DNA of 64,000 nucleotides from Streptomyces paludis (GCF_003344965.1 NZ_CP031194.1:4712001-4776000); one strand, 5' to 3'. Positions 25,999 to 34,567 are shown, counted from the stretch's first letter. The notes: generated from the letters alone by a model not told the origin. Program-made: numbers and translations.

Positions 25999-26739
25999 TC
26001 AGCGGATGGTCAGTCCGTACTCCACGGCGACGGACCTGAGTTCCACGTCCTCCGCCCGGATCGGACACCTCTCGGCCTCCACCAGGTCGACATCGGACAG
26101 CACCGCCCAGCACCGGTGGCCCCCGTAGTCGGACCGGTAGGCGATGCCCTGCACCAGCCGGTGGCCCTCCCGGTCGCGCTGCGCGACCGCCCAAGCGGCG
26201 ATCTGGCGTGCCACCCGGCGGTCGGGGCCGTAGACATGCTCCTCGGTGAGCAGCCCGGAGACGCCCAAGTCCGCCAGCTCCACCTGGAGTTCCTTGCTGA
26301 GGAACTCGCGCGTGGACTCCGCGTCGACGTCGAGGAAGCGGGTGCCGGCGCCGGGCAGCAGCCGTACGAGGATGTGATCCTCGCGCCAGCCCGACGGCAG
26401 ATGCCCGTTCGCCATGGCACGCCGTCCGCTGGGGTCCTCCGTCAGGAGACCGCGCATCTTGGGTGACACCCGGAACGTACGGAGCCCTTCGGCGTAGCAG
26501 CCGATGTGAGCGGTGGCGCAGTAGAGGGTGCCGTAGGTGAAGAGGCTGAAGCGGCCGGCCGCGTTGCCGAGCGCGGTCTCCGGCTCCAGGCAGTTGTACT
26601 TGACGGGACAGTCCCTCTTGCCCAGGCGCCAGACTCCCCGTTCCGGCGGGGGTACGAGGGCGACGGGAGGCTCCTGCGCGGCGGGGGCGGCGGAGGCGGG
26701 AGCAGGGTCGGCGGCGGGGGCGGTGGTGTCGGCTGTCAT
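25999..26739 (-). CDS. RES-domain toxin
   Basis: A 246-aa protein. After a Pro/Ala-rich N-terminus (about 1-35) comes the RES domain: VWRLGKRD (the first Arg), GRFSLFTYGTLYCATAHIGC with YAEGLRTF (Tyr and Glu), and later EFLSKELQVELADLGVSGLL. RES proteins have an ART-like fold and act by degrading or consuming cellular NAD+ (MbcT-type) or by modifying Prs. The three-residue Arg/Glu/Ser pattern that names the family is plausible here, but the Ser is not pinned down. The ATG at 26737-26739 follows GGGGG. The Xre-type antitoxin gene is downstream. The long upstream open frame lacks domain similarity and is not included. Confidence 0.75.
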   Translation of the reverse strand: MTADTTAPAADPAPASAAPAAQEPPVALVPPPERGVWRLGKRDCPVKYNCLEPETALGNAAGRFSLFTYGTLYCATAHIGCYAEGLRTFRVSPKMRGLLTEDPSGRRAMANGHLPSGWREDHILVRLLPGAGTRFLDVDAESTREFLSKELQVELADLGVSGLLTEEHVYGPDRRVARQIAAWAVAQRDREGHRLVQGIAYRSDYGGHRCWAVLSDVDLVEAERCPIRAEDVELRSVAVEYGLTIR

Positions 26740-27042
26740 CCGTGCCCCCGACGCGTCGCGCTGGTTCGCGAGGCGGCTAAGGAGGCACGGGAGGAGCAGA
26801 CCGGTAAGACAACGGAGGGCATCAGTGGTCCTCGTTACGGGATCTTCGACACGGGGTCGGGTCGTCGCTGGGATCCGGAGCCGAAGCGCGGGTGTGCACC
26901 GGCGTACTCGGACGGTCATTGTCCCGTATGAGCCATCGTGGCGTGAAGGTTTCTCCCGCCCCGCGGGGGCGCATACCGGGCGTGCGGGGAGCTTCGCCCG
27001 GCGCACGCCCGGCTCACGGATGCTTCGGGCGAGCCGGAGACC
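26740..27042. other. Intergenic region between WD40 gene and RES toxin gene
   Basis: Holds the terminator of the WD40 gene (26976-27012) and, nearer 26740-26950, what must be the RES promoter. No gene is seen. Confidence 0.6.
26976..27012. terminator. Hairpin downstream of the WD40 gene
   Basis: CCGGGCGTGC (26976-26985) pairs with GCACGCCCGG (27003-27012), with a G-rich/C-rich inner segment that can extend the stem. It lies 31 bp past the WD40 gene's stop. Confidence 0.7.
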
Positions 27043-29436
27043 TCACGGATGTTCCGGGGCGAGCCGGAAGACCGATACGCCCGCCTCGCTGGTGGCCAGC
27101 AGGACGGGCGCCGTCGTTCCCGGACGGTCCACCCGGTGCGCGGAGAGGCCGTGCAGCGGCATCCCGGTCACGATCCGCAGCAGCGGCACCCCGGTGAACA
27201 GGTCCCACACATGAATGGCGGTACGCCCCGCCGCCGCGAGCAGCACCCGGTCCGAGGGCGTACGGAAACAGGCCAGCGCGGTGAGCGACCCGTCGTCGGG
27301 GCCGAACCGGGGCAGGCCCTCCGCCGGCCGCCGGGTGGTCAGGTCCCACAGCCGTACGGTGCCGTCCTCGCCCGACGAGGCGAGCAGCGGAGGGGGAGGA
27401 GCGTGGGGCGCGGCGGCGGGTGCCGGGGGGACGGCGGCGACGGCGGTGACCGTGTGCTGATGGCACCGCATCGCCGTCCCGTCCGGCCGGAGGCTGTCCA
27501 CGTCCCAGAACCGGATGGTGTCGTCGGTGCCTGCGGAGGCGATCAGCGGCCCGCCGGGCGTGTCGAACGCCAGGACCGAGCGGACACTCAGCCGATGCTT
27601 CGACCAGGTCTTCAGCAGGCCGCGCTCGCGCAGGTCCCAGAGGCGTACGGTGCCGTCCGGGCTGCCGGTGGCGAGGAGCGACCGGCCGCCGTGGAGCAGC
27701 GGCGCCATGGAGGTGACCGGCATCGCGTGGCCGGTGAGTTCGCCGGTCGGACGGGGCGGGCCGCTGCCGGCGGGACCGAGGGAGTGCAGCACGACACGCG
27801 CATCGCTCAGGGCGGTGAGCAGCACGGGCTCGGCGCCGATGGCCGACCATGCGAGCGAGGTGACACCGGTCCCGTCCGGGACCCGGGTGTGGCCGCCGGT
27901 CTCGATGTCCCAGAGCCGGGCGCCGCCCTCGTCCGCGACCGCGAGCAGCAACGGCCCGCGTACACCGGGGGCGGGCAGCGCCGCCGCGCTGACGGAGCGC
28001 CAGGGGGCGGCGGGGGTACGGGTGCTGTGCCCGGCGAGCGGCCAGCCGCGCAGTGTCTTGTCGGCGCCGACGGTGACGAGCCGGGCGCCGCCGCGCGGCC
28101 CTCTGCCGCCGCCCGCGCGTGTGGCGGGCAGTGCGGTCAGCGCGGTGACGGGCCCGGTGTGTCCGTGCAGTGCGCCGCCGACCGGCTGCCCGGTCTCGGC
28201 GTGCCACAGCCGTACCGTACGGTCGCTGCCCGCGGACGCGACGGCGGGCAGGCCGTCCACGACCACCGCCACGAGCGCGGTGACGGGGCCGGTGTGCAGG
28301 GGCTCGCAGACCACGACCGGCTCGGCGGCACCCACGTCGTGGATCCGGACGCCGCCGGACTCGTCGCAGACCGCGTACCGGCCGGGCCGCTGGAGCGCCA
28401 CGATGCCTCGGACCGCGCCTGGGTGGCCGGTGGACCCGGGCCTCGTACCGCTCCGCTCGTCCCACAGCCGTACGTCCGCGCCCTGGCCGATCAGCAGGAC
28501 CGTACTGCTGCTGCTGCTGCCGCCGCCGCCGCTGCCGCTGTCGGGCCGGGGAACGGCGGCGAGCACGGCCGGCCGGCCGCCGAGGTCGGGCAGCCCGCCG
28601 GGGAAGGGGTCGGCGGGCTGGAAGTCCGTGCTGCTCAGCGCGGTGATGTGGCCGTCGCTGTGGGCGGCGAGTACGGTCCCGAGGCCGTCCGCGGAGGTGA
28701 ACACGGTCAGCGAACTCACCCATGTGCCGGGCCGCCTGTGCACCTCGGCGGCCTGGCGGTGGCGCGCGCGGTCCGCGCGGTTCCATACGCGTACGGCGCC
28801 GTCCGCGCCGCCCGACACGAACGTTCCGTCGTCGAGCGCGAGCAGATGCCGGACCGCGGCGCCGTCCGTGTGCATCGGGGCGCCGGCCGGTGTGCCGTCC
28901 GCGTGCCAGGTACGGATGATCCCCAGATCGTCGCCGCTGATGAACACCCCGGCGGTGTGGGTGAGGGCTTCGATCCGCGCGGAGGAGACGGCCAGGACAT
29001 TGTCGGACGAGGCCCAGTCGCTCCACAGCGGGGTCACCGGGGAGTCGGCCAACTGGACTTTCGCCAGGGGCTGTTGCCGGGAGAGCGGCTGGCGCCGGGC
29101 GGTGGCGGCGTGGTGGGCCAGGAAGAGGCTCGTCAGCCGGGAGCGCGGATCGGACAGGCGCAGGAACGGCTCCAGACCGGCCCATGCCCTGAGCCACTCC
29201 CGGCTGTTCGGTGTGCCGTCCTCGCGCCGCAGCAGCCGGCGGATCGTCGCGCTGGACTCCCAGGGCAGCAGCGCGGGCGGCACATGGTCGTCGTCCAGGA
29301 CGTTCCCGAGGGCGGCGTGCTCGGCGAGATGTCTGCTCAGGTAGGGATGGGGCGGGATCGTCGGGTCGTCGGTGACGAGCTTGGCCAGCGCCCGGGCGAT
29401 CAGCCGGTGGGTGGCGTCGTCCCGCGGATCGCTCAT
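27043..29436 (-). CDS. WD40 beta-propeller protein of a STAND-type locus
   Basis: A 797-aa protein. The first ~130 residues are helical (MSDPRDDATHRLIARALAKL, NSREWLRAWAGLEPFLRLSD). At least ten WD40-type repeats follow, seen as units such as GADGAVRVWNRAD, AGSDRTVRLWHAETG, TGSPDGTVRLWDL, AGTDDTIRFWDV and SGEDGTVRLWDLTT. This is enough for two propellers. A Ser/Gly-rich loop interrupts the middle. No enzyme motif is present. The ATG overlaps the stop of the caspase/NACHT gene (ATGA, 29433-29436), so the two proteins are coupled. In many bacteria these modules are fused in one STAND protein, with the WD40 part as the sensor; here the sensor is a separate chain. Confidence 0.85.
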   Translation of the reverse strand: MSDPRDDATHRLIARALAKLVTDDPTIPPHPYLSRHLAEHAALGNVLDDDHVPPALLPWESSATIRRLLRREDGTPNSREWLRAWAGLEPFLRLSDPRSRLTSLFLAHHAATARRQPLSRQQPLAKVQLADSPVTPLWSDWASSDNVLAVSSARIEALTHTAGVFISGDDLGIIRTWHADGTPAGAPMHTDGAAVRHLLALDDGTFVSGGADGAVRVWNRADRARHRQAAEVHRRPGTWVSSLTVFTSADGLGTVLAAHSDGHITALSSTDFQPADPFPGGLPDLGGRPAVLAAVPRPDSGSGGGGSSSSSTVLLIGQGADVRLWDERSGTRPGSTGHPGAVRGIVALQRPGRYAVCDESGGVRIHDVGAAEPVVVCEPLHTGPVTALVAVVVDGLPAVASAGSDRTVRLWHAETGQPVGGALHGHTGPVTALTALPATRAGGGRGPRGGARLVTVGADKTLRGWPLAGHSTRTPAAPWRSVSAAALPAPGVRGPLLLAVADEGGARLWDIETGGHTRVPDGTGVTSLAWSAIGAEPVLLTALSDARVVLHSLGPAGSGPPRPTGELTGHAMPVTSMAPLLHGGRSLLATGSPDGTVRLWDLRERGLLKTWSKHRLSVRSVLAFDTPGGPLIASAGTDDTIRFWDVDSLRPDGTAMRCHQHTVTAVAAVPPAPAAAPHAPPPPLLASSGEDGTVRLWDLTTRRPAEGLPRFGPDDGSLTALACFRTPSDRVLLAAAGRTAIHVWDLFTGVPLLRIVTGMPLHGLSAHRVDRPGTTAPVLLATSEAGVSVFRLAPEHP

Positions 29437-31808
29437 GACGCCTCGTCCCCGATACCTGACGCCTCGTCCCCGATGATGCGTTGTGCCTCGCCCCGGGCAG
29501 GTGGCGCGTCGTCCCGGACAGGTGGCGCGTCGCCCCGGGCAGGTGGCGCGTCGCTCTCGCCGTACGCCAGGAGTTCGGCGTCGCTTCGCTCCTTCAGCGT
29601 CGCCACGAGCGCCTCGTGCGCCGGACGGTAGACCCGCCGGTCGTCCTCCTGGGCATGGGCCAGATAGCCGTTGAGCCTGCTCTTCAGCAGCTTCTCGATC
29701 GCGTCGTCCGGATTCTCCAGCGGACGGTCCAGGAACACCCCCGCGATCGCGGGCCAGACATTGGACCAGGGGACACCGGCTCCCTGGGCGTGCGCGGCGG
29801 CCCGCAGGAGCGCCAGGGCGACGTCCGACGGCAGCCCCTCGGCCGCGACGAGCCGCAGATCCCGTCGCAGCAGACCGGTGGTACCGGCCTTCAGCAGCTC
29901 CTGCCACTCCGGATCGGCCACCGTGGCGAGCGGATCCGGCGCCGACCGCAGCTGCTCGCCCGCCAGCCGGGCGTCGAGGAACGACGGTGTCACCAGCCGG
30001 GCGACGGTACGGGCGGCCTCCCACACCGTCTCCGGGGGACACTGCTGAGGGCCGATCAGCGCGTGCAGATACTCGACGATGTCCTGCTCGGCGGCGTCGC
30101 CGTCCGTACGCTCGACCAGCGCGCCCGGGAACGCGGCGCGCAGCGCGCCGAGCAGGCTCGGCCCGTCGTCCTCCGGGGCCGCGGCGCCGCCGCCGTCGAG
30201 CGGCCGGCTGCTGCGGACCCCGATCAGCAGCCGTAACTGCCGTGTCCGCTGCGACGGTTGAGCACCACGCGGGCCCGGCACACCGCCCGGCGGTGGGGTG
30301 CAGAACGCGCTCAGCGGCGCCAGCACGTCCCGGATGATTCCCGACGGGTCGGACGCCTCGTCCAGCCCGTCCACCACCAGTGTCACCGGTGGCCCGGGGC
30401 TGGCGAGATGCCTGGTCAGCTGGGCCGACCAGAGAGATATCGGGTCCTCGTCGAGGCCGTGCCCCTCCGGCTGGATGTCCAGTCCGCGCAGCAGGTCGGC
30501 GACCAGTGTGACCGTTGTGCGATGGCGCGCCAGCACGGCCGCGGTCACGGACTTCTCCGGCGGTACGGTCGCGGGCTCGGCCAGCTCCAGGGCCTGCTTG
30601 TAGGCGGGATGGTTCCGGAACTCGGGATCGCTCAGGGTGACGGCCCGCGCCAGTACGGCCGACTTGCCCGAACCGGCCGTTCCGGTGACCAGCAGGACAC
30701 CGTACGGATCGCTGAGAAAGGCGGCTATGCGCGAGTTCAGCCGCTCACGGCCGCGGAAGTACCAGCCCGGGTCCTGCTCGTTGGGCCGCCCGCTGGCCCG
30801 GGCGAGCCAGTGGTCGACCACCTCCGCCGAGGTCGCCACCTGCCGCAGGGAAGCCGCCACCAGCTCCTGGACCGGCGGCCGGTAGCCGGGATTGGGCAGG
30901 CAGGGGGTGACGGCGGTCTGGCCGCTTCCGTCGATGATCCGGCGGAGCCGGTGCTCGGACTCGTGTCCGCCCAGCTCGTTCTCGAACTCCGTCAGCAGAT
31001 GGGCGACGCTCAGCCAGGGGGTTGTGATCTGCGCACTGGTCCTGAACCGGTTCAGCACACGGCGCAGTACGCGGGGGAACCGCCCTACGAGGACCGTGGA
31101 GCTGTGGTCGCATGTCGCGATCACGTCGATACGGCAGCCGGTACGGCGGGTGTTCCTGATGTCCTTGCGGAGAGAGGCCAGTTCGGCATCGATCGCGGCC
31201 GAATAGCAGGTGTTGACGATGACCAGGACGTTGTCGGCGTGCGAGTCGAGCGCGGCGGTCACGATCTCGTTGGTACGGATGGCCGTGGCCAGCAGCCGCT
31301 GTCCGTCGGTCCTGGGTAACTCCAGGAAGTGTGTGTTGGACGATCCGGTGACGCCGTGGCCGGTGATGAACACGACCAGCGCCTGGCCGCGCAGTTCGCG
31401 GACGCCCGAGCGGTGCAGGAAGAGTTCGACGTCGTGGCGTTCGGTCAGCTCGGGGGAGGGGATGTGCCGGAAGGGCTCCGCGGCGCCGTCCGGGGCCCAC
31501 CACTCGCGTACCACGGCGAGCTGTTCGTCAATGCCTTCGGTGAACTCCTCGTCGCCGTCGCCGTAATCCCGTACGGCGAGGGTGAGCAGCGTCCGGGAGA
31601 GCGCGTCGGAGCCGGCCTCCGGGGCGCCTGTGGCTTCCGCGACGCCGGCGACTCCGGTGGCTCCCGTAGCCTCTGCGACTCCCGCGACTCCCGCGACTGC
31701 CGTAACTGCCGCGACTTCCGTGGACTCCGCGACTCCTGTGGCCGGTGTGCTTCCCCCGGCCCTGCCGACGCTCCCTGTTTGCCCAAGTCCGCCCGCCCGC
31801 TGCCGCAT
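29433..31808 (-). CDS. Caspase-like/NACHT STAND NTPase
   Basis: A 791-aa signalling protein. Residues 1-68 are a low-complexity Ala/Val/Gly/Glu leader. Residues about 72-280 are a caspase-like (C14) peptidase: the strand VVFITGHG places catalytic His151, and VLVIVNTCYSAA places Cys201. Residues about 365-560 form a NACHT/AAA ATPase with Walker A GTAGSGKS (376-383) and Walker B TLVVDGLDEASD. A helical region follows to about 760. The C-terminus has heptad repeats (DAPPARG type). The ATG at 31808 follows AGGATAGGA. The gene overlaps the downstream WD40 gene and is back to back with an LCAT-like lipase. By analogy with STAND systems, signal recognition by the propeller would drive oligomerisation and protease activation, possibly in phage defence or cell death. 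Confidence 0.85.
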   Translation of the reverse strand: MRQRAGGLGQTGSVGRAGGSTPATGVAESTEVAAVTAVAGVAGVAEATGATGVAGVAEATGAPEAGSDALSRTLLTLAVRDYGDGDEEFTEGIDEQLAVVREWWAPDGAAEPFRHIPSPELTERHDVELFLHRSGVRELRGQALVVFITGHGVTGSSNTHFLELPRTDGQRLLATAIRTNEIVTAALDSHADNVLVIVNTCYSAAIDAELASLRKDIRNTRRTGCRIDVIATCDHSSTVLVGRFPRVLRRVLNRFRTSAQITTPWLSVAHLLTEFENELGGHESEHRLRRIIDGSGQTAVTPCLPNPGYRPPVQELVAASLRQVATSAEVVDHWLARASGRPNEQDPGWYFRGRERLNSRIAAFLSDPYGVLLVTGTAGSGKSAVLARAVTLSDPEFRNHPAYKQALELAEPATVPPEKSVTAAVLARHRTTVTLVADLLRGLDIQPEGHGLDEDPISLWSAQLTRHLASPGPPVTLVVDGLDEASDPSGIIRDVLAPLSAFCTPPPGGVPGPRGAQPSQRTRQLRLLIGVRSSRPLDGGGAAAPEDDGPSLLGALRAAFPGALVERTDGDAAEQDIVEYLHALIGPQQCPPETVWEAARTVARLVTPSFLDARLAGEQLRSAPDPLATVADPEWQELLKAGTTGLLRRDLRLVAAEGLPSDVALALLRAAAHAQGAGVPWSNVWPAIAGVFLDRPLENPDDAIEKLLKSRLNGYLAHAQEDDRRVYRPAHEALVATLKERSDAELLAYGESDAPPARGDAPPVRDDAPPARGEAQRIIGDEASGIGDEAS
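29486..29555. repeat. 21-bp tandem repeat in the 3' end of the caspase/NACHT gene
   Basis: Units AGGTGGCGCGTCGTCCCGGAC (29499-29519) and two further near-copies at 29520 and 29541, with a partial copy before. They encode in-frame heptads of the type DAPPARG/DAPPVRD, so copy-number change would keep the frame. Confidence 0.85.
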
Positions 31809-31827
31809 GCTTCCTATCCTTCCAGCT

Positions 31828-33381
31828 ATGAACAAGGCGCCGCATGGACATCGCTCGGACGGCACGGGCGAGGAAGAGCCTTCCCGCCACCGCCCGCGCT
31901 ATCCGGATCCGGAGGTCTCGCCCGACGTCACCCAGGACGCCGTCGTGATCGTGCCGGGCATCATGGGCAGCGAGCTGTACGACACCGTCGAGAAGAAGGT
32001 GGTGTGGGGGCTGTCCAACCCGGGCTGGCTGGTGAACGCCTGGACCGGGGCCCACGGCGGGCTCGGGGGCCTGCACCTCACGCCCGACGAGCGGGAGGGC
32101 CGGCTCGGGCGGATCGTGGCCCGGCGGCTGCTGACGGCGCCCGCGTGGGCTCCGGTCCTGAAGGGGCACGAGCCCTACCCCGACCTCGTCGCCACCGCCA
32201 CGGCCGCCGTCGCCGATCCGGACGCGGTCCTTCCGTTCGCTTACGACTGGCGGCTGCCCGTCGCCACCAACGCCCGTCTGCTGGCCGCCGAGGCGCGTCG
32301 GCACCTCACGTACTGGCGCGGGCACGAAGCGCACGCGCGCGCCCGCCGGCACCGGGTCGACGAGCGGGAGGGCCGGCTCGTCTTCGTCGCGCACTCCATG
32401 GGCGGGCTGGTCACCCTCGCCGCCCTGACCGGCGGTTACGACAACGACCTGGAGGCGGACACCCGGGGCGTCATGACGCTCGGAGCCCCGTTCCGGGGCG
32501 CGGTGAACGCCGCCGTGATCCTCAACAGCGGCCAGGGCTCGCCCGTCCCCCTCCCGCACCGCAGACTGCGCGAGCTGGCGGTGACCCTGCCCGGGGTCCA
32601 TGACCTGCTGCCCCGCTTCCCGTGCCTGGACGAAGGCACCGACGTACGGGTCCCGAGCACGGCCGACATCGTCGCGCTCGGCGGCGACCCGTACCTGGCG
32701 GAGCAGTCACGTACGCTCCACGAGGGCCTGAGCGGCAAGCGGCTGCCGGGACACCGCGCGGTCGTCGGGATCAACCAGAGCACGCTCCAGTCCATGACGC
32801 TGGACGGCGGTACGGTGACCGGCGCCGAGCACTCCTTCCGCCTCCACACCGACGGCACGGTCCTGCGCGACCGGACGACCCTGCTTCCGCACCGCTTTCC
32901 CGTCGGCGGCGACGGTACGGTCCACAAGGAATCGGCCGCGCTCGGCAGGGAGATCGTGCCGGTCTCGCTCCAGCACGGCGCGCTCGCCCAGGGATCGGCC
33001 GCGATGGACGCCGTCGCGTCCTTCCTCAAGGAGGACGAGCACCTCGGCCCCACTCAGGCGGGCGGCGCTGGCCTGGGACTCCTGATCCCGGACGTCGTCA
33101 CCCCCGGGAGCCGCTGGGAGATCCGCGTCACGGGCGTCGACAGCCCGAAGGGAATCACCTGCGAGGTCCAGACCGTACCCGCCGCCCCCACGAGCGACGG
33201 CCCCCGCCCGGTCGGACCCCGCCCGATCCGGGCCCGTCTGTCCGGCGACGACCACGACGGCCTCACCGCCCGCGTCACCCTCCCGGCGAGCGGCCTGTAC
33301 CGGGTGACGGTCGACTCCGGCAACGGCGAACCGCTCACCCAGCTCCTCCTGGCGGCGGAGAGCGACGGGAAGGACCACTGA
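31828..33381 (+). CDS. LCAT/PDAT-like lipase or acyltransferase
   Basis: A 517-aa alpha/beta-hydrolase of the lecithin:cholesterol acyltransferase type. VVIVPGIMGSELYD gives the oxyanion region, PFAYDWRLP the family's substrate-lid motif, and VFVAHSMGG the nucleophile elbow with Ser190. A later Asp and His are plausible in PHRFPVGGDGTVHKESA. The C-terminal ~100 residues form a beta-rich tail (RWEIRVTGVDSPKGITCEV). No signal peptide is visible. The ATG at 31828 is only 19 bp from the divergent caspase/NACHT start and lacks a clear ribosome-binding site; the frame stays open to 31582 with a Pro/Ala-rich extension, so the start is uncertain. Its position suggests that it is a membrane-lipid effector or partner of the STAND locus, though this is inference. 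Confidence 0.78.
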   Translation: MNKAPHGHRSDGTGEEEPSRHRPRYPDPEVSPDVTQDAVVIVPGIMGSELYDTVEKKVVWGLSNPGWLVNAWTGAHGGLGGLHLTPDEREGRLGRIVARRLLTAPAWAPVLKGHEPYPDLVATATAAVADPDAVLPFAYDWRLPVATNARLLAAEARRHLTYWRGHEAHARARRHRVDEREGRLVFVAHSMGGLVTLAALTGGYDNDLEADTRGVMTLGAPFRGAVNAAVILNSGQGSPVPLPHRRLRELAVTLPGVHDLLPRFPCLDEGTDVRVPSTADIVALGGDPYLAEQSRTLHEGLSGKRLPGHRAVVGINQSTLQSMTLDGGTVTGAEHSFRLHTDGTVLRDRTTLLPHRFPVGGDGTVHKESAALGREIVPVSLQHGALAQGSAAMDAVASFLKEDEHLGPTQAGGAGLGLLIPDVVTPGSRWEIRVTGVDSPKGITCEVQTVPAAPTSDGPRPVGPRPIRARLSGDDHDGLTARVTLPASGLYRVTVDSGNGEPLTQLLLAAESDGKDH

Positions 33382-33463
33382 CCCGGCGAAGTCCCCTAAA
33401 TCCCGTGGCGGTTGGCGGCGAGGAGGATCTACCGTCTCCGTCACAGGACGAAGGGGGCGCACG

Positions 33464-33799
33464 ATGGCATTGAACAAAAAGGGTTCGCGGCGCATCACGG
33501 TCGACGGCACCGACTACCGCTGGCGGATCCGCAGGAAGCCCACGTACGCGCAGGCGATGTGCCACGCGCCGATGGTGTACGCGGTCGAGTCCGCCGACCC
33601 CGGCGGTCCGGGCACCACACTGGTGGTGACCACGGGACAGCCCCACGCGGCCAACTGGCTGGGCACCGCGCCGGAACCCGTCCGCCCCGCGGATGTGGCC
33701 GCGGCGATCAGGCAGGCACGGGGGAGTGGCTGGGAACCGGCCCGCGCGGGCTCCCCGTTCCAGCTGGACCGGAGCGCGGGCTTCGTACCGACCCCCTGA
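33464..33799 (+). CDS. Small conserved-type hypothetical protein
   Basis: A 111-aa protein (MALNKKGSRRITVDGTDYRWRI...). AAGGGGG lies 8 nt before the ATG. The N-terminus is basic, followed by YRWRIRRKPTYAQAM, a Gly/Thr-rich beta region (TTLVVTTGQPHAANWLG) and an alpha segment (VRPADVAAAIRQARGSGW). No catalytic motif or signal peptide is recognised. It is 82 bp after the lipase-like gene in the same direction, and the next gene begins 20 bp after its stop. It may be a separate small transcript or ride with the STAND-lipase locus. No function is assigned. Confidence 0.7.
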   Translation: MALNKKGSRRITVDGTDYRWRIRRKPTYAQAMCHAPMVYAVESADPGGPGTTLVVTTGQPHAANWLGTAPEPVRPADVAAAIRQARGSGWEPARAGSPFQLDRSAGFVPTP

Positions 33800-33819
33800 G
33801 TAGGAGGCCGCGTACCCCG

Positions 33820-34167
33820 ATGGCGCCTCACACACGGACGCATGATGGACGCGTGACGACATGGATGCGCTGCCACTGGGACGACGAGGACATCTGGTTC
33901 TACTTCGAGGTCGACGCCGAGGGCTGGGTGACCCGGCAGGTTGAACTCCAGGGCCCGGAGCGCGTCCCGCTCGCGGCGGCGGCGCTTGCCGAGTGGGACC
34001 GCGCGTATGCCGCCGGCACCTGGTCGGAGTACGAGCGGAGGTACGGGGGCACGGCGGAGCTTCCGGTGTCGGAGTGGGAAGGGCATGTCCCCGAGTGGCT
34101 GGCGGCCGACGCGTTCGAGGCCGTGTGGCGGGCCGCCCGCCGGGATCTCGCGGCGCGGAGCCGCTGA
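33820..34167 (+). CDS. Small hypothetical protein
   Basis: A 115-aa protein. The ATG at 33820 is chosen because AGGAGG is 12 nt upstream; GTG at 33853, which gives VTTWMRCHWDDEDIWFYFEV, is an alternative without a ribosome-binding site. The main segment is RCHWDDEDIWFYFEVDAEGW, then RQVELQGPERVPLAAAALAE, with many acidic and aromatic residues, the look of small immunity-like or SUKH-adjacent proteins. No family is confidently assigned. It converges with the candidate immunity gene at 34199. Confidence 0.6.
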   Translation: MAPHTRTHDGRVTTWMRCHWDDEDIWFYFEVDAEGWVTRQVELQGPERVPLAAAALAEWDRAYAAGTWSEYERRYGGTAELPVSEWEGHVPEWLAADAFEAVWRAARRDLAARSR

Positions 34168-34182
34168 GGTCCCGGCGCGGCC

Positions 34183-34207
34183 GGGCGGTGCGCGAGGGTC
34201 ACCGCCC
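34183..34207. terminator. Short hairpin between convergent genes
   Basis: GGGCGGTG (34183-34190) pairs with CACCGCCC (34200-34207) around a 9-nt loop. It overlaps the stop codon of the minus-strand gene and may end both transcripts. The stem is only 8 bp, so confidence is limited. Confidence 0.45.
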
Positions 34208-34567
34208 AGGCGCCGCGGACGGCCACGGCGCCCAGGGCAGGGCCTCGCGCCACCCCGGTCGGCCAAAGGCCCAGTCCTGGAGTACGACCGCGACCGGCTC
34301 CACGGCGAACGCCCCGTGATCGCACGGCACATGGGCCTGGAAGTGCCGGTCCGGGCCGCCTTCGCGGTACTCGACCCGGTAGCTCAGGTCGTCGTTGAGA
34401 CGGACCTGCATGTAGTGCTGTCCGGCAGGTTCGAGGTCATGCCGTTCGACGATGACGAAGCGCCAGGTCAGGCTCATGTCGGCCAGCAGGTCGTGCAGTT
34501 TGTCCTCGGACGGGTCGTCCCAGGACGTCCCGTCCCACTCGATCGCGCGCAGCATCGGCACCGACAT
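34199..34567 (-). CDS. Candidate immunity protein (Imm1-like) downstream of RHS
   Basis: A 122-aa protein. The ATG at 34565-34567 has GGGGGG 4 nt upstream. The sequence starts MSVPMLRAIEWDGTSWDDPS and continues with alternating strands: WRFVIVERHDLEPAGQHYMQ, DDLSYRVEYREGGPDRHFQA, and a Trp-rich end (WAFGRPGWREALPW). The layout of about 120 residues with a 'Y-x-V-E-Y' strand and terminal Trp motif resembles Imm1-type immunity proteins of polymorphic toxin systems, but the match is by eye only. It is the third small gene in the same direction after the RHS toxin gene. It may protect against the present toxin tip or an earlier one. Confidence 0.55.
   Translation of the reverse strand: MSVPMLRAIEWDGTSWDDPSEDKLHDLLADMSLTWRFVIVERHDLEPAGQHYMQVRLNDDLSYRVEYREGGPDRHFQAHVPCDHGAFAVEPVAVVLQDWAFGRPGWREALPWAPWPSAAPGR

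Noticed and set aside
25999..27006. Longer version of the RES toxin starting near 27006
   Set aside because: The extra ~89 residues are Arg-rich and unrelated to the family; the ATG at 26739 has a better site and gives the usual size.
27049..29631. Long plus-strand frame opposite the WD40 gene
   Set aside because: Antisense shadow; the WD40 repeats are read from the minus strand.
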